From: Apostichopus japonicus
Lineage: Eukaryota; Echinodermata; Holothuroidea; Aspidochirotida; Stichopodidae
Length of the DNA: 64,000 bases
NCBI RefSeq assembly: GCF_037975245.1
Contig: NC_092572.1
Span: 27,759,989-27,823,988, forward strand
Direction of reading: 5' to 3'
Positions 12,836-24,128 of the stretch are shown here, piece after piece. The stretch's first letter is position 1. Each line of letters starts with the position of its first letter. Both the position numbers and the translations under genes were made by a program. The notes below the pieces were generated by a model. It was not told the DNA's origin. It made no database searches and saw nothing but the letters and a program-made list of their open reading frames with translations.

Positions 12836-14100
12836 CTTAAATTTCAGGGGGCTTCTTTCCCTGGACCCTCCAATAACGCGGGTCACTTGACACCACACCA
12901 GGTACCTACAACATACAATTTAATCGTTGGCACTTGGGCCCACCCGGTTTGACTAAAAAACTGGCGAGAACCCTGACACATGATAAGTTCAGTCAAATAA
13001 AGTATTTCTCAGAATTTTTTTTTTAATGCAAGCAAGATTTAAATAATGCAGCCAGGGCTTAGATCATTTTTTTTATGCCGGGTGTGATGTTCATGCTTAA
13101 CAATTATGCATTAGGATACAATAACTTCAACAGTAATAAGAATCCACACTCAAACACAGGTCATGTAAGGCAGGAAATGACGACAACAAGGCTCGGTGGT
13201 AGATTTTCTAATTTATTTATAAAATAAAGCAAAACCCTGCAAGAGGAATAATAGAGTTAAGAAAATGTTAGAATGTTCTGATATATTAGCGTGTACACAA
13301 ATTTTGCTATTATAACATATCCGACTGACATAGTGTTACATTCATACAGTATGTTAACTTAATGTTCCCTCATTCCTATATGTGCGAGAATTTCATCAGA
13401 GTCCACTTAAAATAAATTAAGCAACTCTTTGAACAAGAAATATGGTATTAAATCAATTGGATTATGAAGTAAATGTTATGACAATAAGTATACAATAACT
13501 TATGCTACCATTGTTTAAATAACTCCTGGTTCTGCAGTTGGCAGCGAAACGTGTGAGAACACAAAGTTACCCTGGGCTATAACACATCTTTCGGAACATC
13601 AAGTTACCCTGTGGACACATGAGGGAACACTCACTACCCCTACTTTAAATACAGAAAAGTAGGCAGGAACACACTGTATACCTTTTACTAAATTCTGGCA
13701 GGAACACAGTACACCTGGTCCGTACAGAGTGCGTCATCACTCTCGCAACGACATAATAATAATAGCCACGCCACAATTGCCTCTACTGCTTTTTTATGTT
13801 AACCCTCAGACCATGTAAGAAAATAATTAGGGGCGAGTACTACATCTTGTCTGCAACATGAGCACATGAATTCATATCACTTTATATTACTCTTTTGAGG
13901 GCTGATTTGTTTTGTTTTACCAATATGTCAGTTGACGCTAACTCTCATACATGCAGAAGAAAATGTTGTAAGATTTACTCTCAAACATATAAGGACTTAC
14001 AACATCTTCTTTTGCAACATAATGGGCTAAATCCTCACATAAAAACCATTTATATTTTAAATGGAATATATACTTGAAGAATAGAGGCCATATGGTTCAT
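12835..14100. other. non-coding, nothing recognised
   Basis: No supported exon. Isolated copies of the 'tcaaacacagg' word (near 13152) and 'aacacactgtata' suggest decayed relatives of the neighbouring satellites. Confidence 0.4.
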
Positions 14101-15524
14101 TGTTCCTGTTTGCCTGAAGGTAATGCCATTACAAATACTCTAGCCCAGGGCTATTAAAAGGTATATCCCTGATAAAGTCGGAGGACATTGCTAAAAATTA
14201 AGGTAATACAGATATCCATCCTCACACACATGTCCATGCATACTTGATAAAGTTGGGTATAATATAAATATTTAATGCATGGCTGAACTATAAACTCCAG
14301 CAGGACAATTTGAATCTATACTTAAGCTCATATAACCATTTGGACTATATTTAATATAGTAGGAGACCATGGCCATTAACTAAAGATAACTTCAATAGGC
14401 ATAACTTACGTATATAAACAACAAAAAGGACACTGTAACAGGCATATGGCCTATATAAATGTCTGTGATAGTACTACTGCAAACTTCACCAGGAAGATAG
14501 AAAGCAACCATACCCAAAATACTTTAATCAAAAGTGAATTCTTGTTAAACTAGGTTGTTGTAAAAAAAAGTATGGTAATCCATTCTCAAATGCAGGACAA
14601 TGTAACAGGCATATAGCCAATATGGGAGTCAATGACGATTTTACAGGTAATTTCAACAGAATCATTGAATGACAACTTTAACCATAAGCCCTTGTTGAAA
14701 GGTACTCTTGATGAAAGAGGTAGAAGAACATTAATGGAGAAAATGTCAGGAAATATGGAAATCCATGAAACATGTTAATAGCGATAGGGCCTTTACAAAA
14801 GTCAATGACTTTAACACAAGACATTTCATCATGAAGATTGAAAGCTATTCAAAATCACAGGCCCCTATTGAAAGGTACAACTGTGTTTGATAGAATAGCT
14901 AGAACATTAAAACAGTCAGGAAATATTTAGATCCATCCTAAACACAGGACAATTGTATCTAACATAGGGCCTATATAAGAGTCCAGGATAATACTACAGT
15001 AAACTTCACCATGCAAGATGATTGAAAGCCATCCTAAATCACAGGCACTTGTTAATTGGTGATTTCATGATAAAATAGGAGAACATAAATAAAAAATCAA
15101 ATGTCAAAACATTACTTAAGTCATCCCCAAACACAGGATAAAGTTACATGCATAAATCCTCTATGTACGGGAGTCAATGACTATAACACAAAAACTTCAC
15201 CAAAATGTATGAAAGCTGCCAAAATCACAGGCCTTTGTTGAAAGGTACAAATGTTCTGATAGAACAGGAGAACATTAAAAAATAGAAGGAAATTTATCTG
15301 GGATAGGGCCTATATTAGAGTCCAGGATAATACTACAGTAAACTTCACGATACAAGATGACAGAAAGCCATCCTAGATCACAGGCACTTGTTAATTGGTA
15401 TGTTCTTGATGACATAGAAGACAAAGGCATACAAGGCAGGGGGGGCAGAATGCCCCCCCCCCCCAAATTTACAGAGGACAAATTCTGGCAAAAGTCCTGA
15501 AAAATTCGGACAGTCTAAGTAAAT

Positions 15525-15570
<46 letters not shown>

Positions 15571-18500
15571 ATATATATTGCAATAGCTTGCCCGAATCTT
15601 TTTCAAATATATGCCCGACAATGCCATGATTTTCTTTATTTAGCATCATGATGCCCAAATATTTCTGTGTAACACCACCGCAAGCGCAGCTCATCTGGGC
15701 TACTAGCTTTTTGCACGATCAAATTTTTTAACTAGTCAACTGTATACCTGGACATTCCCGACATGAGTGTATATCAGACACATTTTTTTCATAGATGGGG
15801 GCGGGGAGGGGGGGATGCGTACAAGCCTAAAAGTACAGGTTTATCATATTCTTTGTTATATTTTATTTTTTCTGTGAGACAAATTGCAGTCTTACCCGAC
15901 ACAGGGACAATATCCCGCCTACGTGTCGTTGAACAATGTATGTTTTTCTGGAGGAAGCTGAGTACTGTGTTAAAATAATAAATATGGTAACTAAATAGGA
16001 GCTTAAGAAATATACTGTCCTATTTTTCCCCTTCAAAATGATGTTACAATTTTTCAACTTGTAATTTACCGATATTTTAGGGAAGTGTAAATTTCTAAAC
16101 TGTGAGGTTATAAAATAAAGAATGTTTAGATGCAACTTGCAAGGCCTCAGAAGTACCGTTTCCGGCAATCTGAGAGGCACCTTTCGCCCAAAATTTTCTT
16201 GTACGCTATGCGCCAACCGATGGTGGCGCTCCGCTTAGATAGTGTCACGGGAACTTTCGAGCACAACAATTTCTGCCCCCCCCCCCCAAACTTAAATGGT
16301 CCCCTACGCCTATGATAGAAGAACAATAATATCAGAAAAAGTTAGGAATTAGTTAAAACTATCCTCAAAAACAGAACAATGTAACAGGCAGAGGGCCTCT
16401 ATGGGAGTCAATGACTTTAACAAAACAAACTTCATCAGAAAAATTGAAGGCTATCCTTAATCATAGGCCTAGGTTCAAAGGTATTTCCATGATAAAATAG
16501 GAAAATAGAAATAAAAAATCAACAGTCATAAAATTAGCAAACCATTCTCAAACACAGGACAAAATTACATGCATTAATCCTCTATGTATGGGAGTCAATG
16601 ACTATAGAATAGGAGAATATTCAAAAAGTCAGGAAATATTTGTATCCAATCTCAAGCACAGGACAATTTTATCTGGCATAGGGCCTATATTAGAGTCTAG
16701 GATTATACTACAGTTATCTTAACTGTGCAAGATGACTGAAAGCCATCCTAAATCACAGGCACTTACTAATTGGTATGTTCTTGATGACATTGAAGAACAT
16801 CTATATCAGAAAAGGTCAGGAAATATTTAAATCTATCCTCAAAAACAGAACAATGTAACAGGCAGAGGGCCTCTATGGGAGCTGTCAATGACTTTAACAA
16901 AACAAATTCATCAGAAAAATTGAAGGTTATCCTAAATCATAGGCCTAGGTTCAAAGGTATTTCCATGATAAAATAGGAAAATAGAAATAAAAAATCAAAG
17001 GTCATAAAATTAGTTAACCATCCTCAAACTCAGGACAAAATTACATGCATAAATCCTCTATGTTTGGGTGTCAATGACTATAACACAAAAAAACAATCAT
17101 TAGGAAGATTAAAGTCCTAAATCATAGGCCCCTATTCAAAGTTATTTACATGATAAAATAGGAAAATAGAAATAAAAAATCAAAGGTCATAAAATTAGTT
17201 AACCATCTTCAAACACAGGACAATATTACATGCATAAATCCTCTATGTTTGGGTGTCAATGACTATAACACAAAAAAACAATCATTAGGAAGATTAAAGT
17301 CCTAAATCATAGGCCCCTATTCAAAGTTATTTACATGATAAAATAGGAAAATAGAAATAAAAAATCAAAGGTCATAAAATTAGTTAACCATCCTCAAACA
17401 CAGGACAAAATTACATGAATAAATTCTCTATGTATGGGAGTCAATGACTATAGAATAGGAGAACATTAAAAAAAAAGGAAATATTTGTACCCAATCTCAA
17501 GCACAGGACAATTTTATCTGGCATAGGGCCTATATTAGGGTCTAGGATAATACTACAGTTAACTTCACAATGCAAGATGACTAAACGCCGTCCTAAATCA
17601 CAGGCACTTGTTGATTGGTATGTTCTTGATGACATTGAAGAACAGTAAAAACAGAAAAGGTCAGGAAATATTTAAATCTATCCTCAAAAACAGAACAATG
17701 TAACAGGCAGAGGGCCTCTATGGGAGTCAATGACTTTAACAAAACAAACTTCATCAGAAAAATTGAAGGCTATCCTAAATCATAGGCCTAGGTTCAAAGG
17801 TATTTCGATGATAAAATAGGAAAATTGAAATAAAAAATCAAAGGTCATAAAATTAGTTAACCATCCTCAAACTCAGGACAAAATTACATGCATAAATCCT
17901 CTATGTTTGGGTGTCAATGACTATAACACAAAAAAACAATCATTAGGAAGATTAAAGTCCTAAATCATAGGCCCCTATTCAAAGTTATTTACATGATAAA
18001 ATAGGAAAATAGAAATAAAAAATCAAAGGTCATAAAATTAGTTAACCATCTTCAAACACAGGACAATATTACATGCATAAATCCTCTATGTTTGGGTGTC
18101 AATGACTATAACACAAAAAAACAATCATTAGGAAGATTAAAGTCCTAAATCATAGGCCCCTATTCAAAGTTATTTACATGATAAAATAGGAAAATAGAAA
18201 TAAAAAATCAAAGGTCATAAAATTAGTTAACCATCCTCAAACACAGGACAAAATTACATGAATAAATTCTCTATGTATGGGAGTCAATGACTATAGAATA
18301 GGAGAACATTAAAAAAAAAGGAAATATTTGTACCCAATCTCAAGCACAGGACAATTTTATCTGGCATAGGGCCTATATTAGGGTCTAGGATAATACTACA
18401 GTTAACTTCACAATGCAAGATGACTAAAAGCCGTCCTAAATCACAGGCACTTGTTGATTGGTATGTTCTTGATGACATTGAAGAACAGTAAAAACAGAAA

Positions 18501-19304
18501 AGGTCAGGAAATATTTAAATCTATCCTCAAAAACAGAACAATGTAACAGGCAGAGGGCCTCTATGGGAGTCAATGACTTTAACAAAACAAACTTCATCAG
18601 AAAAATTGAAGGCTATCCTAAATCATAGGCCTAGGTTCAAAGGTATTTCGATGATAAAATAGGAAAATTGAAATAAAAAATTGAAGGTCATAAAATTAGT
18701 TAACCATCCTCAAACACAGGACAAAATTACATTCATAAATCCTCTATGTATGGGAGTGAATGTCTATAGAATAGGAGAACATTAAAAAAAGGAAATATTT
18801 GTACCCAATCTCAAGCACAGGACAATTTTATCTGGCATAGGGCCTATATTAGAGTCCAGGATTATACTACAGTTAACTTCACCGAGCAAGATGATTGAAA
18901 GCCATCCTAAATCACAGGCACTTGTTAATTGGTATGTTCTTGATGACATAGAAGAACAATTATATCAGAAAAGGTCAGGAAATATTTAAATCTATCCTCA
19001 AAAACAGAACAATGTAACAGTCAGAGGGCCTCTATGGGAGCCAATGACATTAACAAAACAAATTTCATCAGAAAAATTGAAGGTTATCCTAAATCGTAGG
19101 CCTAGGTTCAAAGGTATTTCCATGATAAAATAGGAAAATAGAAATAAAAAATCAAAGGTCATAACATTAGTTAACCATCCTCAAACTCAGGACAAAATTA
19201 CATTCATAAATCCTCTATGTATGGGAGTCAATGACTATAGAATAGGAGAATATTAAAAAAGTCAGGAAATATTTGTATCCAATCTCAAGCACAGGACAAT
19301 TTTA

Positions 19305-19310
<6 letters not shown>
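14100..19310. repeat. complex satellite family (180-190-bp units) with an 843-bp higher-order repeat
   Basis: The region is built of modules with shared words: 'aggacaatgtaacaggc', 'gggcctctatgggagtcaatgac', 'catcagaaaaattgaaggctatcc', 'aaaataggaaaatagaaataaaaaatc', 'ctacagttaacttcac'. From 14.1 to 15.4 kb the copies are highly diverged; from 16.3 kb they are similar. Around 17056-17898 a unit set is repeated at 17899-18740 with an exact offset of 843 bp, and inside it two sub-units lie 185 bp apart. A mobile element (15422-16314) interrupts the array. No coding function; a 64-residue minus-strand open frame appears twice only because of the 843-bp repeat. Confidence 0.9.
15422..16314. mobile_element. 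hAT-like non-autonomous element with perfect 8-bp TSD
   Basis: The ends are imperfect inverted repeats: CAAAGGCATACAAGGC on the left and CCTACGCCTATG on the right, followed inward by G-rich / C-rich runs. The identical 8-bp sequence ATAGAAGA lies directly outside both ends (15414-15421 and 16315-16322), the TSD length of hAT transposons. The target matches an uninterrupted satellite copy near 18950 (gacatagaagaacaatta). The inside contains an AT microsatellite (about 15526-15580) and a block (16133-16250) shared with the elements at 54.3 kb and 35.4 kb. No transposase frame. Confidence 0.85.

Positions 19311-19311
<1 letters not shown>

Positions 19312-19366
<55 letters not shown>
19312..19366. 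repeat. (AT)n microsatellite
   Basis: About 50 bp of alternating A and T marks the left edge of the 14.1-19.3 kb satellite and the beginning of lower-repeat sequence. Confidence 0.95.
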
Positions 19367-19368
<2 letters not shown>

Positions 19369-19897
19369 TTTCTGTTAACCATGGTTGCTGCCATAGATCA
19401 CTGTCAGTGAAAAATAAATTTGTGTCATCTTCAACATAACCAATGAGAAATTTTCAGAAATAAGTACATCAATAACATAACTTTTGAAAAGCAGAGACCC
19501 AAAGATAGACCAGGGTCACCACAAATGAGGTCTAATGGATCAGAACTGCCTATTTAAAACATGTGAATTTTCTTTTTGTAATTGTCTTAAGGGTTTCTGA
19601 TCCAGTGTAACCAATTTGCCACAGAAACCATATGCATATTTTTGTAAGAAATATATTATGGTCATTTGCATCAGACGCCTTTGTAGTGGTCTAAAGACAT
19701 GTGATAGAAATATAAATGTTACTAGTATCATCACCACATGATTTCACATGCTTAGACATTTTAAACTTCACAATTGGCCCTCTTTCCCTACAATGTACTA
19801 ACAAAAGGATTTCCCAATGATACAAAAAGTAAAAGTAAATTGGTTTCCCCCAAAACAGAATTTGTAATGAGAAATGAACAACTCTCATGTAAATCAC
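19366..19897. other. 3' region after the last recognised BRCT exon
   Basis: I looked here for the second BRCT repeat of a BRCA1-type tail. An acceptor-like site near 19693 opens only into sequence that hits a stop quickly in the phase required by exon 19898-20074. The rest of the transcript is unidentified and may lie left of the satellite or be lost. Confidence 0.4.
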
Positions 19898-20074
19898 CTT
19901 CAGGACCGCTACTTGATTCCCCAAGCAGGGAGATGGAGTATTTGGATAAGAGAGGCTTTCCTTCTCTTCTGGTCCTTGCCCTCATAGGGCCATAATGGAC
20001 ACCTAAAGAGTCACCAATGATTTCGAAGTCTGCTTCTGCAAGAAGCCTGCCAGCTTTGAGGGAAGATTGTACCC
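19898..20074 (-). CDS. BRCT exon: end of BRCT1, linker, first strand of BRCT2 (BRCA1-type)
   Basis: The exon follows acceptor ...AATATAG and is entered in phase 1, completing a Trp codon: W-VQSSLKAGRLLAEADFEI, which aligns with the segment after the conserved Trp of BRCA1 BRCT1 (WVTQSIKERKMLNEHDFEV). It continues with a basic linker (GPMRARTRREGKP, equivalent to GPKRARESQDRK in BRCA1) and LLSKYSISLLGE, the expected first strand of a second BRCT. The probable donor is GAAG|GTGATT at 19897. The remaining exons of BRCT2 were not found. The family assignment is strong; completeness is not established. Confidence 0.8.
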
Positions 20075-21175
20075 CTATATTACAAAGGGATGAGAATAGA
20101 CAAAACATGAAGAACCATTATCTACAGTACATTACATTTTTAATGGCTGATTTTCAGAACTTCTTAAAATCTCAAGTGCTGTACCTCTTAATTATTATAG
20201 AAATTTCCAAAACTACCGTCAGCAAAGAAATAAAATTGGAAGCTTAATATCTACCAGTAAGAACTGCTTTCAACATATATTCAATGAAGTAATAGCAAGA
20301 GATCATTCTCAATATATGCACATTTGCTGAGCTGAAAGACATTTGTCTATTTATGATCATTATCACTTTAAACTTCCCCTGTTCAAAATACAAGAAGTTC
20401 AGGAACCAAAATGGCTCAGCAAAATTTCAAAAACTCATTCAAATGAGTGGCATGCAAAGAAGCACCCCTAATGCAAACAGGTGGACAGAACAAAATTGTT
20501 TCTTAATTTGCCCGCATTAACATATCATCATTAGCTGCTGCCATACCACACATGCTCCAAGCATAAAGGAGTGAAACCTACACATATAGTCAGTATATTT
20601 CAAATTCCAATAACACACAAATGTTTTGAAACTGTATGCCCAATGCAACTTCCATTTAACTGTCTAATCACTCTCAATATGTCAAGTGACTGTGTTGTAC
20701 CATATATAACTTCCATTTACAAAATGACCTGTTTCAAACAAGGATGATTATAAGTGCTTAGCAGAGAGACATATAATTGGAAACAATTCCATATTTAAAA
20801 GTTGTAACTGAAAAAGTTTTTTAAAGATAGTTCTATATTAGTTCTGCTATCACTGAAGCAACTGATGGGTGTTGCTTATTTTGGTTAACATTTTGTCCAA
20901 AGGCCAAAGCCACTCTTGAACTTTAATCTATCGTCACCCTTTGATGTTCTACAGTTTTGACTTCTTTATCCTTTTCTGCCCTGACACTGCCTTACTCAGG
21001 CCTATCTACATACTGAATGACTTTTGTCCTACTATATAGGGCATAGTCCTAAATCAGAAACAGAATCTTTGTACAACACTGCAGGTAAAAGGGCTGATCA
21101 AGCATATGTGCAGGTGATAAGAACATATTATAAACATATATAGTCACATGGACAGACAAATTCATTTAAACTTAC

Positions 21176-21250
21176 ATGAGTAGCTCACTATCCACAATCC
21201 AGCAGCAATGCCTGTAATATACTTCATAGTTCTGGGACATTTCCCCTTTT
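21176..21250 (-). CDS. BRCT exon: helix 2/3 of BRCT1 (BRCA1-type)
   Basis: A 75-bp exon between acceptor TTTTTTGCAG and donor T|GTAAGT encodes EKGKCPRTMKYITGIAAG then LWIVSYS. This aligns with [21 protein letters not shown] of human BRCA1, including the Thr and Lys (human T1700, K1702) that contact phosphopeptide and the invariant Trp. It is entered and left in phase 1. The corresponding human exon is 78 bp with the same phases, so the intron positions are conserved. Confidence 0.85.
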
Positions 21251-21652
21251 CTGCAAAAAAGATTTAAAACACAAAGTGATTTTGCTTCCTTTATTGTTTG
21301 TGAAATGACCTAATCAGTCCTTGATAAAATGTATGCATGTACACAACCTGCACTAGTTAATAAAGTTTATGAATGACATTCAAGAAGGTCAGCCTAAGGT
21401 CAGAATTTTGACAATGTCAACAAGTGCACACTTTTAAGGGTATTAAAGAACTCCTTATCACACCCAGCAATTAAACTCAAACATGAAGATATATGAAAGA
21501 ATACTGAAATCCATGAGTTTAGATATTTTATTCACATGTGCTGTTGGTTAATGATTACTTAAAAGATTTTGAAGTTACCAATAACATGAAGCGAGTTAAC
21601 TAACTGATAAAAGAATGAGAAGACATTAAAATAGAGTTACAACAATACTCAC

Positions 21653-21740
21653 CAGCAATGAGAATAACATGGGTTGTGGTACTCTCTATCATTGCAGTAT
21701 ATCTACAACCATGGAGGTCTGCCAGCTTCTGTATATGATT
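21653..21740 (-). CDS. BRCT exon: first half of BRCT1 (BRCA1-type)
   Basis: An 88-bp exon, phase 0 in and phase 1 out, lies between acceptor GCTATACAG and donor G|GTGAGT. It encodes NHIQKLADLHGCRYTAMIES then TTTHVILIA, matching BRCA1 [20 protein letters not shown] then ETTHVVMKT. As I recall, the equivalent human BRCA1 exon is also 88 bp with identical phases, which argues for descent from BRCA1 rather than from another BRCT protein. Confidence 0.85.
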
Positions 21741-22584
21741 CTGTATAGCAAAATCAGATAGGTTAAAAAAAATTGAAGTGAGTATAATTTGTCACTTATA
21801 ATTGTGAATATAAACCACATTTATGCTCTTAATTGAAGAGTATATTTAGGATCTTACTTTTGATCGATTTTCAAAGTCTGAAGCACAATCATGTAAATTC
21901 TAACACTAGAAATAACAGATAGTGAATAACTTTCTTTACAAGTCAGTAATATTCATATCCATGCATGCACAAAAGAGAATGTTCACATAAATGTCAAATA
22001 ACCTCTTAAAGGAGTTCACAAGAGCACCAATGGTACAGTAACTCATACCATAATGACAAGTATGAGTTAGAGCAGCTAATAAGAGTCCAATTAAAAACCC
22101 TTTGTCACAGCGTGAGCTGAATTTCAACCAAAGCTATTAGTATTCTGGATAATCACAAGTCTTTGACCAAAAAGTCCTTAAGATTAAAGATAAGAGCACA
22201 ATAATGGACAGCCTGCACCGAATAATACAACTCACCCTGCAATGAATGAATAGGCCTAACCTATATGCATATTGCATTAGCAAAGTTAAGTTTGGTATGG
22301 AGAGCAAAAATGTTTACAGTATGTTGTTTCCACTTGCCTTCAAGTTTTGAAAAGATCCCTAAATCTGCCTGTTGTTGTCAAAATGGCTGTTGATAACCCA
22401 AACTCTGACAAAATATTCCCCAACACACGCATAAACAAAAAACTGTACAGCAATAGGAAGGATATATTTATCTCCCTTTTCATAAAAATAGGTATCAGCT
22501 GTGTGAGTGTGTCCTGACATATGGTCTTGATAACAGAAAGTTTCTTAAGTTAACACACATGTCAATGGACAGAATACCACTCAC

Positions 22585-23009
22585 CTGCTGGGACCGATGC
22601 TTTAAGCCACTTGACACAAATGAGAATGCACTTAGGACAGTCTCTGCATCCATCTGGTCTGGCAAAGGATCACTTAGATTTTTTGTGTCTGCAGATCCAC
22701 TAGGGACAGTCTCTGCATCCATTTGGTCTGGCAAAGGATCACTTTGATTTTTGGTGTCTGCAGATCCACTAAAGACAGTCTCTGCATCCATCTGGTCTGG
22801 CAAAGGATCACTTTGATTTTTGGTGTCTGCAGATCCACTAGGGACAGTCTCTGCATCCATCTGGTCTGGCAAAGGATCACTTTGATTTTTGGTGTCTGCA
22901 GATCCACTAGGGACAGTCTCTGCATCCATCTGGTCTGGCAAAGGATCACTTTGATTTTTGGTGTCTGCACAATATTGTATGGTGCAACTATCAGGATTGA
23001 GATGATTTT
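22585..23009 (-). CDS. exon with five 23-residue repeats leading into the BRCT
   Basis: The exon starts after TTCTTGTTTAG in phase 1 and ends CAG|GTGAGT in phase 0. It encodes ENHLNPDSCTIQYC, then five copies of a 23-residue acidic, Pro/Ser-rich unit (core ADTKNQSDPLPDQMDAETV), then SAFSFVSSGLKHRSQQ. The last segment aligns with MSMVVSGLTPEE of BRCA1 and keeps the Ser-Gly pair (human S1655-G1656) that binds phosphoserine. The repeats are 69 bp at DNA level and almost identical, so they were homogenised recently; they are probably disordered linker. The preceding intron sequence happens to encode a hydrophobic stretch, but a secreted protein is not consistent with a BRCT. Confidence 0.75.
22600..22972. 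repeat. coding minisatellite, 69-bp unit, five copies
   Basis: The word 'gacagtctctgcatccat' recurs at exact 69-bp spacing inside the exon at 22585-23009. Copies differ by only a few bases; the unit next to the BRCT is the most diverged. Because 69 is divisible by three, copy-number change keeps the reading frame, so length polymorphism between individuals is likely. Confidence 0.95.
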
Positions 23010-23899
23010 CTAAACAAGAAAAAATAATTGAATATGATAACAACACAAAGATCAGAGTGATTTTCGACATAGCTGAAGTGGCCAATGGTTCATATAAACA
23101 GGCCATATATTGGCAGATTTGATGCCCCAAAACAGTGAACAATTAAACAGATACATGCCTGCTTATATGCAAACATTTTGTAAAATCAACTTTTAATCAA
23201 ACTCGTCCTTGAATTGCAATATATATATTTATATATATATACATATATATATATATATGCCTCTTGATCATTCAACTTAATTAGTATTCAACTGATGAAT
23301 TCCAAAGACAGTAGAATCCTTCAATCCAGCTGCATAGTCACTTGCAAAATTCATAAAGACTTTCAAATTAATTGAAGCCCCGCCATTTCATTGATATATA
23401 AATGTAATAACAAGCATTTACAAATATCCCAAGCTGAGAACAATTGGGAATTGTGCAGTTTTAATTGTATGGCACTGCTCCAGCATTACTGCACTGTTAC
23501 TTGTCTTTGACTGTGTTCTTGGTACATATTTGTAAGTATATATGCTATATTTGTGGGTTGGTTATCCAACAATCTATTTAATGACACAACTTTTGTGGCC
23601 TTACTATATGCTCTGTAAGAACTAAAAGCTTGTGAAACAAGAAATGTAGGTGAGCTCCAAAACAATATTTACATTCAAAACAAACAATACATGAAAACTC
23701 TGAAAAGCACTTTCTGAGAGGTATACGTACCTTTGACAGTTTTGAATTCATATTTATACCGTACTTTCATACTTTAAACATACCAGTTTTTAAGAATTGC
23801 TTCTTAATCTGCTTTCACCTAACCAACCCTAAATCAAGCAGTGTTGAAGGTTTTACTCAGTCAATGCTGAGGCATAGAAGTTTTAGCCTAATAACTTAC

Positions 23900-24128
23900 C
23901 CTCATAAAATGCTATGCAATCCTCAACAGTGGGCCTCAGTTTTTCATCCCTGTTAAGCATGTTTTCCAATAGTGGCTGAAAAGTGTCATGTGTTCCAAGA
24001 TGTTTAAGGCTATATTGACCCTTTTTCATGTTTGTCACCACACCTTCTGGCTGATCAGTGTAAGGCACTGTGATTTCGAATGGGACATGTCCATCACTCA
24101 AAATGTAATACATGAGGCATGCCAACAT
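23900..24128 (-). CDS. kinase exon: subdomains IX-XI (IRE1/RNase L-like)
   Basis: The exon is entered in phase 0 after CTTCTTTCAG and left in phase 1 at GAGG|GTAAGT. It encodes MLACLMYYILSDGHVPFE, the typical helix F region of IRE1-type kinases, and ends with LLENMLNRDEKLRPTVEDC, with the subdomain XI Arg. Joined to the previous exon it gives YKKSSDNQ-MLACLMYYILSDG, a continuous kinase sequence. IRE1 and RNase L continue into a KEN ribonuclease domain; nothing resembling KEN follows. Instead the next in-phase exon holds the 23-residue repeats and BRCT. Confidence 0.85.

Noticed and set aside
17441-18478. Duplicated 64-residue minus-strand frame as a conserved small protein
   Set aside because: Its repetition is explained by the exact 843-bp higher-order repeat.
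19540-19740. Possible second BRCT exon downstream of 19898
   Set aside because: An acceptor-like site exists near 19693, but in the phase required by the previous exon the frame stops after about six codons, and no BRCT motif is seen in the other frames.
22674-23013. Open frames in the other frames of the 69-bp repeat (TPKIKVILCQTRW and LVWQRITLIFGVC repeats)
   Set aside because: They are shadows of the same minisatellite; only the frame continuing into the BRCT has fitting splice sites.
23009-23080. Hydrophobic N-terminus upstream of the 23-residue repeats, looking like a signal peptide (secreted repeat protein)
   Set aside because: The hydrophobic codons are the T-rich tract before a good acceptor; the exon leads in phase into a nuclear-type BRCT and is phase-compatible with the kinase exon upstream.
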